A stretch of DNA of 15,495 nucleotides from Armatimonadota bacterium (GTDB taxonomy: Bacteria; Armatimonadota; DTGP01; JAHWJO01), in the NCBI GenBank assembly GCA_019348365.1, contig JAHWJO010000044.1:1-15495 (forward strand). The letters are read 5' to 3'. Under the pieces are notes generated by a model that did not search any database, was not told where the DNA came from, and saw nothing but the letters and a program-made list of their open reading frames with translations. A program made the translations under genes and the position numbers. The first letter of the stretch is position 1, and every line of letters begins with the position of its first letter. Positions 5,590-12,828 of the stretch are shown in pieces.

Positions 5590-6945
5590 TTATCCCTCTT
5601 CCTTCACAAAGGCTTTATAGATCGCGCGGACGGCGGGCTCGAAGTCGGGCGCTTCCACCCCCACGATGATGTTGATCTCGGAGGCCCCCTGGTTGATCAT
5701 CCGCACGTTGATCCCCGCTTCCGCAAGGGCCGCGAACAGCCGCCCCGCGATCCCGACTTGGTGCGCCATGCCGATCCCCACCGTGGCGATGAGCGCGAGG
5801 TCGTGGAGCATGTCCACGCGGTCGGGGTCGAGGATCAACTGGATCTCTTCAAGGACCTGCTGCTCCTTCCCTTCCATCTCCTCCGAGGCGCAGATCACCG
5901 ACATCGAGTCGATGCTCGTCGGTGCGTGCTCCCACCGGATGTTGAAATGGTCGAGGATCTCCAGGAACTTCCGCCCGAAGCCGTGCTCCAGGTTCATCAG
6001 CGCCTTTTCGACGAAGATGGTAGTGAACCCCTTCTTCCCCGCGATCCCGATGATGACGTTCTCGTCCGGTTCGCGCTCCTGCACGATCCGCGTGCCGGGG
6101 TCCTCCGGGGCGTTGGTGTTCTTGATCAGGATGGGGATGTTCGCCTCGCGGACGGGGAAGACGGCCTCGTCGTGCAGGACGTTCGCGCCCATGTACGACA
6201 GCTCCCGCAGCTCCCGGTAGGTGACTTCCTGAATGGGTCGGGGCCCCTCGATGATGCGGGGATCGGCCATGAGGAGCCCGGATACGTCGGTCCAGTTCTC
6301 GTACACCGCCGCATCCATGGCGCGGGCGATGATGGCCCCCGTCACGTCGGAGCCGCCCCGCGAGAAGGTCTTGACCTTGCCCTCAGCGTTGAGTCCGTAG
6401 AAGCCGGGGATGACGAACAGGCCCTCCCCCTGGAGGTGCTGGTTCGTGAGGGGATAGGAGCGGGGATCGAGGAGGCCGTCCGGGCCGAACCGGATGCACT
6501 CCCCGGCATCCACGAACTTCGCGTCGAGGAGGTTCGCGATCAGGCGGGCGTGGAGGTACTCCCCGCGAGAGGCGATCCAGTCCTCCGTCGCGCCGGCAAT
6601 GATCTCGCGCTCCACGTCGTCCAGGATTTCGGTCATGCCCTCCACGCCGAGGTCGCGGGCGATCTCCTCGTAGCGGTCGCGGATGAGCCCGAAGGTGGGC
6701 TTCACGTCCACGCCTTCATGGGCGACGTGCGAGCAGAGGTAGAGGAGGTCGGTGACCTTCTTGTCGTCCGGGGTGCGCTTGCCGGGGGCCGACACGACGA
6801 CGTACCGCCGCCGGGGGTCGGACCGGACGATGGCGGCGAGTTTTTGGATCTGCTCGGCGCTGGCGACGGACGTGCCGCCGAATTTCGCGACGATGGGCGC
6901 GGACGATTCTTGTTTGCCCCCGTCCACTACATAAAGGAGAGACAT
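5590..6945 (-). CDS. lysC: Aspartate kinase, monofunctional with two ACT domains
   Basis: It catalyses ATP-dependent phosphorylation of L-aspartate, the first step toward lysine, threonine, methionine and diaminopimelate. The 451-residue product has the kinase signature KFGGTSV (21-27), SAPGKR (52-57), the substrate region SRGEY (126-130), FSRGGSD (194-200) and WTDVSGLLMADPR (218-230). Two ACT regulatory domains follow at about 305-375 and 385-450; the second contains INQGASEINI (417-426). Length and layout match the single-chain class similar to Bacillus YclM, rather than the alpha/beta internal-start class. Start ATG 6943-6945 lies close to the KFGG motif as usual, but has only a weak ribosome binding site. 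A TATAAG (6960-6965, minus strand) just upstream is a possible -10 box that would give a very short leader. No lysine riboswitch was recognised upstream. Confidence 0.95.
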   Translation of the reverse strand: MSLLYVVDGGKQESSAPIVAKFGGTSVASAEQIQKLAAIVRSDPRRRYVVVSAPGKRTPDDKKVTDLLYLCSHVAHEGVDVKPTFGLIRDRYEEIARDLGVEGMTEILDDVEREIIAGATEDWIASRGEYLHARLIANLLDAKFVDAGECIRFGPDGLLDPRSYPLTNQHLQGEGLFVIPGFYGLNAEGKVKTFSRGGSDVTGAIIARAMDAAVYENWTDVSGLLMADPRIIEGPRPIQEVTYRELRELSYMGANVLHDEAVFPVREANIPILIKNTNAPEDPGTRIVQEREPDENVIIGIAGKKGFTTIFVEKALMNLEHGFGRKFLEILDHFNIRWEHAPTSIDSMSVICASEEMEGKEQQVLEEIQLILDPDRVDMLHDLALIATVGIGMAHQVGIAGRLFAALAEAGINVRMINQGASEINIIVGVEAPDFEPAVRAIYKAFVKEEG

Positions 6946-6976
6946 GGTCTGCGGCTTTTCTTATATCATTTCTGAA

Positions 6977-7293
6977 GGCGCTATCGAGAAGTCCGTGGGT
7001 GGGCGAAGGCCCGGCGAATGAATTCGCGGCAACAAAGGCACGAAGTCGGCCTGCGCCGACTTCCACCCCAACCGGTTATCCCACTCTTCTCGGAAGTGGC
7101 TCCTGGCGTTATCGAGAAGTGTATGGGTGATCGTCCCCTGTCCGGCGTTAAAACACCGGGCTATTACGTACGAAGTCCCGCTTCGAGCGGGACTCTCTTC
7201 CAAAGTAGCGATCTCTTCGGAGAGAGACGTATCGAATTCCCCAGCCCGGCTTCAGGCGGGCTTCGTCCCAATAGCCCGGTGTTTTAACGCCGG
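6977..7293. repeat. Two diverged ~130-base hairpin modules with a 24-base perfect inverted repeat
   Basis: A lead segment GGCGYTATCGAGAAGT followed by NNRTGGGTG occurs at 6977-7001 and 7105-7129 (21 of 25 identical). Each is followed by a GC-bounded palindrome and an ACGAAGTC hairpin: GAAGTCGGC/GCCGACTTC (7042-7063) in the first module and AGTCCCGC/GCGGGACT (7174-7194) in the second. The second module is closed by a 24-base arm (7142-7165, CCGGCGTTAAAACACC then GGGCTATT) repeated perfectly in inverse at 7270-7293. Just inside the right arm lies a third, inverted ACGAAG-type hairpin, AGCCCG/CGGGCT (7243-7262). No gene lies in 6946-7427; this element and the tandem repeat at 7323 explain most of the gap between lysC and the ABC ATPase gene. 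Confidence 0.85.
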
Positions 7294-7322
7294 GCGGTCC
7301 AGGTGGACTGATTCCGATAGAT

Positions 7323-7374
7323 CCTCTTTACTGAGGATAACACACGAGGCCCTCTTTACTGAGGATAACACACG
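7323..7374. repeat. 28-base tandem repeat, two copies
   Basis: A 24-base segment, CCTCTTTACTGAGG followed by ATAACACACG, is present perfectly at 7323-7346 and 7351-7374, giving a period of 28. Each copy contains a small CCTC/GAGG hairpin around TTTACT. It lies about 55 bases past the stop codon of the minus-strand ABC ATPase gene, so it would be in that transcript's 3' region. Confidence 0.9.
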
Positions 7375-7427
7375 CCCCTCGGCTGTGACTACCTTCAAGC
7401 TTCTCTCTCCTGCCGGAAGGGCATCCA

Positions 7428-8702
7428 TTACACAGGGCGATGGGGAACCAGCGCCGCCAGCGCCTCCGCCGCGTTGGCGACCCGCTCCGCTCCGGCGGAC
7501 TCGACGGCACTCCGGAGCGCCGCCGCCGCTCCGTCGGTGAAGTCCCAGTCCCGCTTCGGGTCGGGAACGACGATGAGGACTCTCTTCCCCTCCCGCTGCG
7601 CCTTCGAGAGGGCGAGGAGGTTCGGGAGGTTGCCCGGCCCGAACGGCGTGTCCGTCAGCACGATGACCTCCGCCGCTTCCATCATCGCTCCCGCCGCCTC
7701 CATGGATTCCGGTGGGAACGCGGAGAACGGGGGCGCTTCCGCCACGGGAATTCCCAGCTCCCTCGCGGCGGCGTGGTCGGTGTCGCCCGCGTTCAGGACC
7801 CCGGCGGTGAGGGGATACCCCCGGACGTGGAGCGCGCGGAGCAGCCCCGCACCCGTCCCCCCGCCGCAGATCAGGTGCACGCGCGGGCGCGGCCCTTCGG
7901 GGAACGCCCCCTCGGACCCCGGCACCGGGACGACCATCGGCCTCCCCGTCAGAGGGTGCGGCCGGACCAGCGTTTCCGCGTCATACACCTCCCGCAGCCG
8001 CTCGACGGTGAGGACTTCTTCCGGGCTTCCCAGGGAGACGAGGCGGCCCCGGTGGAGCATCGCGAGGCGGCGGCAGTACGTCGCGGCGAGGTTCAGGTCG
8101 TGCAGCACGGCGACCACGGTGATCCCTTGCAGCCGGTTGAGCCGGTGCAGCAGCTCCAGCAGGCCGATCTGCGCGCTCAGATCGAGATGGGCCGTCGGCT
8201 CGTCGAGGAGGAGGAGATCCGGCTCCTGCGCCAGCGCCCGCGCGACGAGGACGCGCTGGTACTCCCCGCCGGAGAGGGTCCCCGCCACGCGCCCCTCAAA
8301 CGGGAGGGTGCTCGTGAGGCGCATGGCTTCTTCCGCCACCTCGCGGTCCAGCCGGGTCTCCACGCCCCACCGCCCCTGGTAGGGGGAGCGGCCCATCCGC
8401 ACCAGCTCCCCGGCGGTGAAATCGAGGGTGGGCACGCTGATCTGAGGGACCACCGCCATCCGGCGGGCCAACTCCGCCGGGGCATAGCGCCGGAGATCTT
8501 CCCCGTCCAGCTTCACCTCGCCCAACTGCGGGGCCAGGGCGCGGCTGATGACGCGGAGGAGGGTCGTTTTGCCGGAGCCGTTCGGGCCGAGGAGGCCGAG
8601 GAAGTCCCCGGCGGGCACCTCCAGCGACACGCCGCTGAGGGCGGACACGTCCCCGAACGCCACCGTCACGCCCTCGATGGACAACCGGGCCGGGGCGCTC
8701 AT
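7428..8702 (-). CDS. ABC transporter ATPase, cobalamin/siderophore type, with extra C-terminal domain
   Basis: The ATPase domain (about 6-240) is of the FecE/BtuD class that powers uptake of vitamin B12, haem or iron chelates at the inner membrane face. All motifs are intact: Walker A GPNGSGKT (39-46), Q-loop Q87, signature LSGGEYQR (143-150), Walker B LLLLDEPT (163-170), D-loop AHLD (171-174) and H-loop H201. About 150 further residues (from about 273) begin with VHLICGGGTGAGLL, continue with TAGVLNAGDTD (299-309) and DTPFGPGNLPNL (351-362), and look like a nucleotide-binding-like alpha/beta domain; similar C-terminal extensions exist, as I recall, on BtuD-like proteins of archaea and some bacteria. 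The frame stays open upstream to 9473, but ATG 8700-8702 gives the normal ABC N-terminus and overlaps the preceding stop as ATGA. No permease or binding protein is nearby. Confidence 0.9.
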   Translation of the reverse strand: MSAPARLSIEGVTVAFGDVSALSGVSLEVPAGDFLGLLGPNGSGKTTLLRVISRALAPQLGEVKLDGEDLRRYAPAELARRMAVVPQISVPTLDFTAGELVRMGRSPYQGRWGVETRLDREVAEEAMRLTSTLPFEGRVAGTLSGGEYQRVLVARALAQEPDLLLLDEPTAHLDLSAQIGLLELLHRLNRLQGITVVAVLHDLNLAATYCRRLAMLHRGRLVSLGSPEEVLTVERLREVYDAETLVRPHPLTGRPMVVPVPGSEGAFPEGPRPRVHLICGGGTGAGLLRALHVRGYPLTAGVLNAGDTDHAAARELGIPVAEAPPFSAFPPESMEAAGAMMEAAEVIVLTDTPFGPGNLPNLLALSKAQREGKRVLIVVPDPKRDWDFTDGAAAALRSAVESAGAERVANAAEALAALVPHRPV

Positions 8703-9844
8703 CCGCCGTTTGCCGGGCCGGACTCCCGGACCCTCTCCCCGATCCAGTCCAGGGTGGCCTCCCGCACGTCGGCGGTCTGCGCCTGGATGGTGTAGAACAT
8801 CGCCTCGCGCATGAGCCGCTGGGCCGGGTGGTCCCGGCCCATGGCGCGCCCGCCCACCGCCGCGATGTACGCGTGGGCCGCGCAGGCAACGAGATCGAGG
8901 CTCCAGGCCCTGATGCAGAGCAGCCGGGGCCGGTCGTCCTCCGTCACGCCCCGGTCGGCAAGGCCGAAGGCGGCTTCCCGGCAGCGCGAGACCTCCCGTT
9001 CGAGGGTGACGGTCGTATCGGAGAGGGTTTGCGTCGCCGCCTTTTCCGCCAGCGCCCGCATGCCCCGGATGCAGGTCTCCGCGATGCCGAAGACCGCCGG
9101 GTTCGGGTGCGCGGTGTTGATCCGGTCCCGCGCTCGCCAGTCCTCCCGTTCCATGATTCTCACCGTATCCTCCTCCGGCACGAGGAGGTCCCGGAAGTGG
9201 AGCCGGACCGTCGAGGAGGCGTTCATCGCGGCGAGTTCGAGAGGAGAGGAAGGCTCCAGGCCGTCCGCCGCGACTCCCTCCCGGACGAAGTAGAGGATTC
9301 GGTCGTCGGGAAGCGTCGCCGCGACGACGAAGATCCCGGCCAGCCCCCATGAGGTCACCCAGGGCGCTTCGCCGCTCACACGGTAGCCGCCGGGAACAGG
9401 CGCGGCGGTGAGGGTTGGCTCGGGGCGGCGCAGGTGAGAGAACGCGACTCCCGCGAGGATTCGGCCTTCGCACATGGCGCGGAGGTAACGGTCCTTCAGC
9501 CCCTCGTTCTCGCTACTTGCGACTAACCCGACGGGGCCGTGGTGCTGCGCCTGAACGAAATGGGTGACGCCGCACGCCCCCGCCAGAATCTCGGCGACCC
9601 GCCGGGAGACCGCGCCGGGAGCGGCCTTCCCGCCGTACTCCGCCGGACCCGACAGCCCGAGCAGCCCGGTCCCAGCAAGGGCTTCCAGGTTTCTTCGGGG
9701 CACGACAGGCGCGCGATCCGTCGCCTCCGCGTGGGGCACGAGGATTTCTTCGGCGACCATGCGGGCGCGCTGGAGGAGTTCTTCCGCATGAGCGCGGTCG
9801 GGGGCGGGGGTTTCCGGGGGCAGCAGACTGTCTAAGCTGGACAT
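8699..9844 (-). CDS. Acyl-CoA dehydrogenase-family protein lacking the usual catalytic Glu
   Basis: The 381-residue product has the acyl-CoA dehydrogenase layout: N-terminal helices with LLGLSGPAEYGGKAA (61-75), a central beta domain with AGVAFSHLRRPEPTLTA (131-147) and WVTSWGLAGIFVVAA (162-176), and a C-terminal helical bundle with GGRAMGRDHPAQRLMREAMF (331-350). Family members are flavoproteins that oxidise acyl-CoA thioesters, or in DszC/HpaH-like branches act as FADH2- or FMNH2-dependent monooxygenases. In place of the usual (Y)EGT segment bearing the catalytic base, the sequence reads YTIQAQTADV, which puts Ala near 355, so classical dehydrogenation is doubtful. The start ATG 9842-9844 has AGGGTGAG directly upstream. 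Its stop overlaps the ABC ATPase start (ATGA), implying coupled translation. Confidence 0.82.
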   Translation of the reverse strand: MSSLDSLLPPETPAPDRAHAEELLQRARMVAEEILVPHAEATDRAPVVPRRNLEALAGTGLLGLSGPAEYGGKAAPGAVSRRVAEILAGACGVTHFVQAQHHGPVGLVASSENEGLKDRYLRAMCEGRILAGVAFSHLRRPEPTLTAAPVPGGYRVSGEAPWVTSWGLAGIFVVAATLPDDRILYFVREGVAADGLEPSSPLELAAMNASSTVRLHFRDLLVPEEDTVRIMEREDWRARDRINTAHPNPAVFGIAETCIRGMRALAEKAATQTLSDTTVTLEREVSRCREAAFGLADRGVTEDDRPRLLCIRAWSLDLVACAAHAYIAAVGGRAMGRDHPAQRLMREAMFYTIQAQTADVREATLDWIGERVRESGPANGG

Positions 9845-9885
9845 CTCACCCTGATTTTAACGCATCCCGCCGACGGAAACCCGCA

Positions 9886-9925
9886 TTGGGGAGTTGGGAA
9901 ATTAGGGAGTTGAGGAGTCGGGAGT
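9886..9925. repeat. Lone octad-repeat arm of TTGGGGAG type
   Basis: Units TTGGGGAG (9886-9893), TTGGGAAA (9894-9901), TTAGGGAG (9902-9909), TTGAGGAG (9910-9917) and a shortened TCGGGAG (9918-9924) follow in register. The unit differs by one base from TTGGTGAG at 5465-5587. I see no complementary arm nearby, so this may be a decayed or solo arm. It lies between the SDR stop and the acyl-CoA dehydrogenase-like start. Confidence 0.78.
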
Positions 9926-9952
9926 CGCTCTGACCCCCGGCCCCTCACCGCG

Positions 9953-9987
9953 CCGGAGGTTCGCATCCCCTCCGGGCTTTCGCCCGG
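9953..9987 (-). terminator. Overlapping GC-rich hairpins after the SDR gene
   Basis: CCGGAGG (9953-9959) can pair with CCTCCGG (9969-9975), and the overlapping CCGGGC (9972-9977) with GCCCGG (9982-9987) around TTTC. The two are mutually exclusive. They sit 10 bases past the SDR stop on the minus strand. No T-run follows, so termination is only a guess. Confidence 0.35.
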
Positions 9988-9996
9988 TCGTCCGGT

Positions 9997-11013
9997 TCAG
10001 CCGCCGGAGTGGGGCTGTTTGTTCCGCAGCAGAAGGAATGCGACTCCCAGGCCGGCGAGAAGCAGCGCCCGCTTCCGGTTGGGGTGAAGCTCCAGGTGGC
10101 GGGTATAGAAACTGGTCGGGTGGGCCAGTTTCCCGTAATCGCCGCGCGAGCCGGTGAGGGGCATCGCCGCATCCAGGTTGTCCCGGTGATTGTCCGGAAG
10201 GTCCGACTTCTGAAGTTTGAACGACCAGTCCCCCCGGAGCATGAACCAGTCCATGAACGAGGAGCTGACCCGCTCCATGGTGAGCAGGGTCTTGCCCATC
10301 CCGCCGATGATCAGGTCGCGGCGGGGGTGTTCGGCGGCGAAGACCACCGCCTCGGCGACAGCGGCGGGCTCGTAGAGCGGGGGTGGCGGCATCGGCTGGA
10401 CCCCCAGCTTCGACCGCGTGTGCTCGAAGAACGGGGTATTGATCCCGGCGGGCTTGATGAGGGTGAGGGTGATCCCGCTCTGCTCGCGCTCCTGCTCCAG
10501 GCGCATGGCGTCGGTGAACCCCTTGACGGCGTGCTTGGAGGCGGCGTACGCGGAATGGTACGGGAACGCCCGCTCCGACTCGATGGACCCCATGTTGATG
10601 ATCGTTCCCCCGCCCTGCCGCTTCATGTGGGGCAGCACGGCCTTCACGCCGTATACCTGTCCCATGAAGTTCACCTGCATGATCCGCTCGAACTCCTCCA
10701 GGGTCGTGTCTTCAACAGTGGCGTAGACCGAGACGGCGGCGTTGTTGAACCAGGTGTCGATCCGCCCGAATTCTCTGATCGACTCCTCAGCCAGATTTTG
10801 AACCTCTTCCCAGACGGCCACGTCGGTTGGGACGATGAAGGAGCGCCCTCCCGCCATCTCCACCTCCGCCGCGACCTCCTGCAGGGCCGTGTCGTTGCGG
10901 GCGGCGAGGACGACGGTCGCGCCTCTCCGGCCCAGTTGGATGGCCGTCTCCCGCCCGATCCCCGTGGACGCGCCGGTGATGACGACGACTTGCTCGTTCA
11001 AAGGCCGTGACAT
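9997..11013 (-). CDS. Short-chain dehydrogenase/reductase with hydrophobic C-terminal tail
   Basis: This is a classical SDR, an NAD(P)-dependent oxidoreductase of unknown substrate. The cofactor motif TGASTGIG (13-20), A38-R39 after the second strand (favouring NADPH), NNAA (90-93), catalytic S143, Y156 and K160 (YAASK) and the PAGINTPF segment (about 188-195) are all intact. The product has 338 residues against about 250 for a typical SDR; the extra 90 form a C-terminal extension with WFMLRGDWSFKLQ and PTSFYTRHLELHPNRK, ending in a short hydrophobic stretch ALLLAGLGVAFLLL (316-329) flanked by Arg/Lys. The tail probably anchors it to the membrane. ATG 11011-11013 has GGGGGAG about three bases upstream. 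It is divergent from the HD-GYP gene and followed by the acyl-CoA dehydrogenase-like gene after 150 bases. Confidence 0.9.
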   Translation of the reverse strand: MSRPLNEQVVVITGASTGIGRETAIQLGRRGATVVLAARNDTALQEVAAEVEMAGGRSFIVPTDVAVWEEVQNLAEESIREFGRIDTWFNNAAVSVYATVEDTTLEEFERIMQVNFMGQVYGVKAVLPHMKRQGGGTIINMGSIESERAFPYHSAYAASKHAVKGFTDAMRLEQEREQSGITLTLIKPAGINTPFFEHTRSKLGVQPMPPPPLYEPAAVAEAVVFAAEHPRRDLIIGGMGKTLLTMERVSSSFMDWFMLRGDWSFKLQKSDLPDNHRDNLDAAMPLTGSRGDYGKLAHPTSFYTRHLELHPNRKRALLLAGLGVAFLLLRNKQPHSGG

Positions 11014-11241
11014 GTCTCCCCCTTGTCGTGTTTTGCGGCGGTAACCGGGCGATGATGAGGCTCAAGAAACGTACCGGCCGGCGCTGTCCCCGCGGGTCGC
11101 TGTACCGCGCTTTTCGTAATAATTCGCGCGTCACGCCCAGATCTTTTTGATCTTTACCCCATCCGGACGGTCCGTAACCGGTCGGGGCGAAGCGTCCGAG
11201 GGGTTTCAAGCCGTTCCGTATGAGGGTAATTCAGTGAGAGA

Positions 11242-11296
11242 ACACCAGAAAGCCGACCCGCCTCCCCGGGCAGGGAGACAGGCAAGCTTCTGGTGT
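11242..11296 (+). promoter_or_regulatory. Leader hairpin upstream of the HD-GYP gene
   Basis: ACACCAGAA (11242-11250) pairs perfectly with TTCTGGTGT (11288-11296). The stem continues past a bulged A with GC/GC, and an inner stem CTCCC (11262-11266) with GGGAG (11273-11277) closes a six-base loop. It ends 48 bases before the start codon. It does not match the cyclic-di-GMP riboswitch patterns I know. The rest of the divergent gap (11014-11241) holds only a small AGATC/GATCT palindrome around T5 (11139-11153) and no convincing promoter. Confidence 0.5.
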
Positions 11297-11344
11297 CCAC
11301 CGTTACATCATCGTTTGTCCCTCGTATCACTACGGAGCGTCCTC

Positions 11345-12826
11345 ATGGCTTTATCCACCGAAAACGAAGCTCCCTCCCGGCAGCCCTCTTCCGCCGAGGA
11401 TCCGGTCCTGTCCCATCTTTTACAAGCCGGGAAGCAGTACCAGCATCTCCTCGACGAGAAGGCGCGGCAGGAAGAGGAGCTACACGAAACCCGGTCGGGA
11501 TTGGAAGCGGTGCAGGCGCAGCTCGGCACCGTTCAGTCTCAGTCTCGGAACCTTCAGGAGGACCTGAACACGGTTCGCAAGGAGCTGGAGAAGTCCGAGG
11601 AAGCTCAGGAGGGGCTCCAAGCGGAGCTTCAACGGGCGCAGGCCCGGCTCGATCAGGAGCGGCGGAACGGGCAGGATCACCGGGACCGCGCGGAGCACCT
11701 GGCGCGAGAAATCCGGCAGATCCACCGCTCCCTGCTGGGACCGGACGGCAACATCTACCTGCTCCTCCTGCACGCGTGCCTCAATCTCACCGGGGCGAAG
11801 CGCGGCCTGTACGTCACCGCGCGGGGAGACGGCCCGCCGTTCCGCATCCGCGCCGCCATCGAGGTGGACGGCTACCCCGACGCGCCCCCCTCCGAGTTCA
11901 TCCAGGCGTTGTGCCGGAAGGCGCTGAAGGAGGACGAAACGTTCGTCTGCAACGACGGCGGGGACCTGGCGGGATTGCCCTCGCCCGAACGCGACGGCGA
12001 GCGTTTTGAGAGCCTGATCGTCGCGCCGGTGGTGCTCCTCCAGAACCTGGACGGGGTCGTCGTCGTTGCGGATAAAGAGAACGGCGAGTTCGGCAAAGAG
12101 GACGAGGAGGTCCTGGTCAGCATCGGGGACCATGCCGCCATCGCGGCGGAGAACCAGAAGCTCCGTCGTGACCTCCTGGACGCGTACCTCTCCACCATCA
12201 CCATGCTCGCCGATGCGGTGGAAGCCAAGGACCCGTACACGCGCGGCCACTGCGAGCAGGTCTCCCGCTTCGCCCGCCATATCGCCGACCGCCTGGGAAT
12301 GCCCGAGCCGGAGCGGGACATCGTCTGCTACGCCGCCCTGCTCCACGATGTGGGGAAGATCGGGGTGAGCGACGGCGTACTGAACAAGCCGGGGCCGCTC
12401 CTGCCGGAAGAGTTCGATCTCGTCCGGTCCCATGTGCGGACGGGACAGACCCTCATCCTGAACGTCCCGGCGCTGGAGCGGGTGGCGGACGTGGTGCTTC
12501 ACCATCACGAATGGTTCGACGGGTCCGGCTACCCCGACGGTCTCAAGGGCGAGGAGATCCCGCTGGGCTCCCGGATCATCTGCGCGGTGGACTCCTACTG
12601 CGCGATGATCACGCGGCGGAGCTACAAGGAAGCCTACAGCGAGGAGCGGGCGAGAGCGGAGCTTCAGCGGTGTTCCGGCACCCAGTTCGACCCCGAGGTG
12701 GTGAGGGAGTTTATGGCGGTCCTCGACTCGCCCGAAGCGTTCGACCCCGACGAGGACGATATTTCCGCATGCGGGATCCTGCCGGGGATGCACGTTCCCG
12801 GCTTTGAAAGCCTCTCCGCCAGATGA
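11345..12826 (+). CDS. Coiled-coil, GAF-like and HD-GYP signalling protein
   Basis: HD-GYP proteins are phosphohydrolases that typically cleave cyclic-di-GMP or related dinucleotides. The 493-residue product has a Glu/Gln/Arg-rich coiled coil (about 30-130), a GAF-like sensory domain (about 135-270, with VAPVVLLQNLDGVVVVADKENG seen as VAPVVLLQNLDG and VVVVADKENG), and an HD-GYP domain (about 280-460). Metal and catalytic motifs are present: GH at 301-302, LLHDVGKIG (332-340; H334, D335), HHHEWFDGSGYPDG (386-399), GEEIPLGSRIICAVDSY (402-418). The segment usually reading ADxYDAM is VDSYCAM here, so the second Asp is Cys419. No membrane segment is seen, so it is likely a cytoplasmic sensor. The frame is open upstream, but ATG 11345 has GGAG seven bases ahead, and the upstream residues are unlike the protein. 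Confidence 0.92.
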   Translation: MALSTENEAPSRQPSSAEDPVLSHLLQAGKQYQHLLDEKARQEEELHETRSGLEAVQAQLGTVQSQSRNLQEDLNTVRKELEKSEEAQEGLQAELQRAQARLDQERRNGQDHRDRAEHLAREIRQIHRSLLGPDGNIYLLLLHACLNLTGAKRGLYVTARGDGPPFRIRAAIEVDGYPDAPPSEFIQALCRKALKEDETFVCNDGGDLAGLPSPERDGERFESLIVAPVVLLQNLDGVVVVADKENGEFGKEDEEVLVSIGDHAAIAAENQKLRRDLLDAYLSTITMLADAVEAKDPYTRGHCEQVSRFARHIADRLGMPEPERDIVCYAALLHDVGKIGVSDGVLNKPGPLLPEEFDLVRSHVRTGQTLILNVPALERVADVVLHHHEWFDGSGYPDGLKGEEIPLGSRIICAVDSYCAMITRRSYKEAYSEERARAELQRCSGTQFDPEVVREFMAVLDSPEAFDPDEDDISACGILPGMHVPGFESLSAR

Positions 12827-12828
12827 GG

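Noticed and set aside
5530..6975. Long plus-strand frame of 481 codons opposite lysC
   Set aside because: Antisense to an intact aspartate kinase; its His/Asp/Arg-rich composition is that of a GC-rich shadow frame.
7323..7374. CRISPR repeat pair
   Set aside because: Only two copies with a four-base gap, no spacer-sized interval and no cas gene.
7440..8795. Long plus-strand frame of 451 codons opposite the ABC ATPase
   Set aside because: Mirrors the coding strand of a complete ABC ATPase; no domain or start signal.
8703..9473. N-terminal extension of the ABC ATPase
   Set aside because: It is the acyl-CoA dehydrogenase-like gene read in another frame; the ABC fold begins at 8702.
11242..11296. 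Cyclic-di-GMP riboswitch (GEMM type)
   Set aside because: None of the conserved GEMM loop and receptor motifs are present.
11480..12793. Minus-strand frame of 437 codons opposite the HD-GYP gene
   Set aside because: Antisense to a gene with all motifs intact; composition is typical of a shadow frame.
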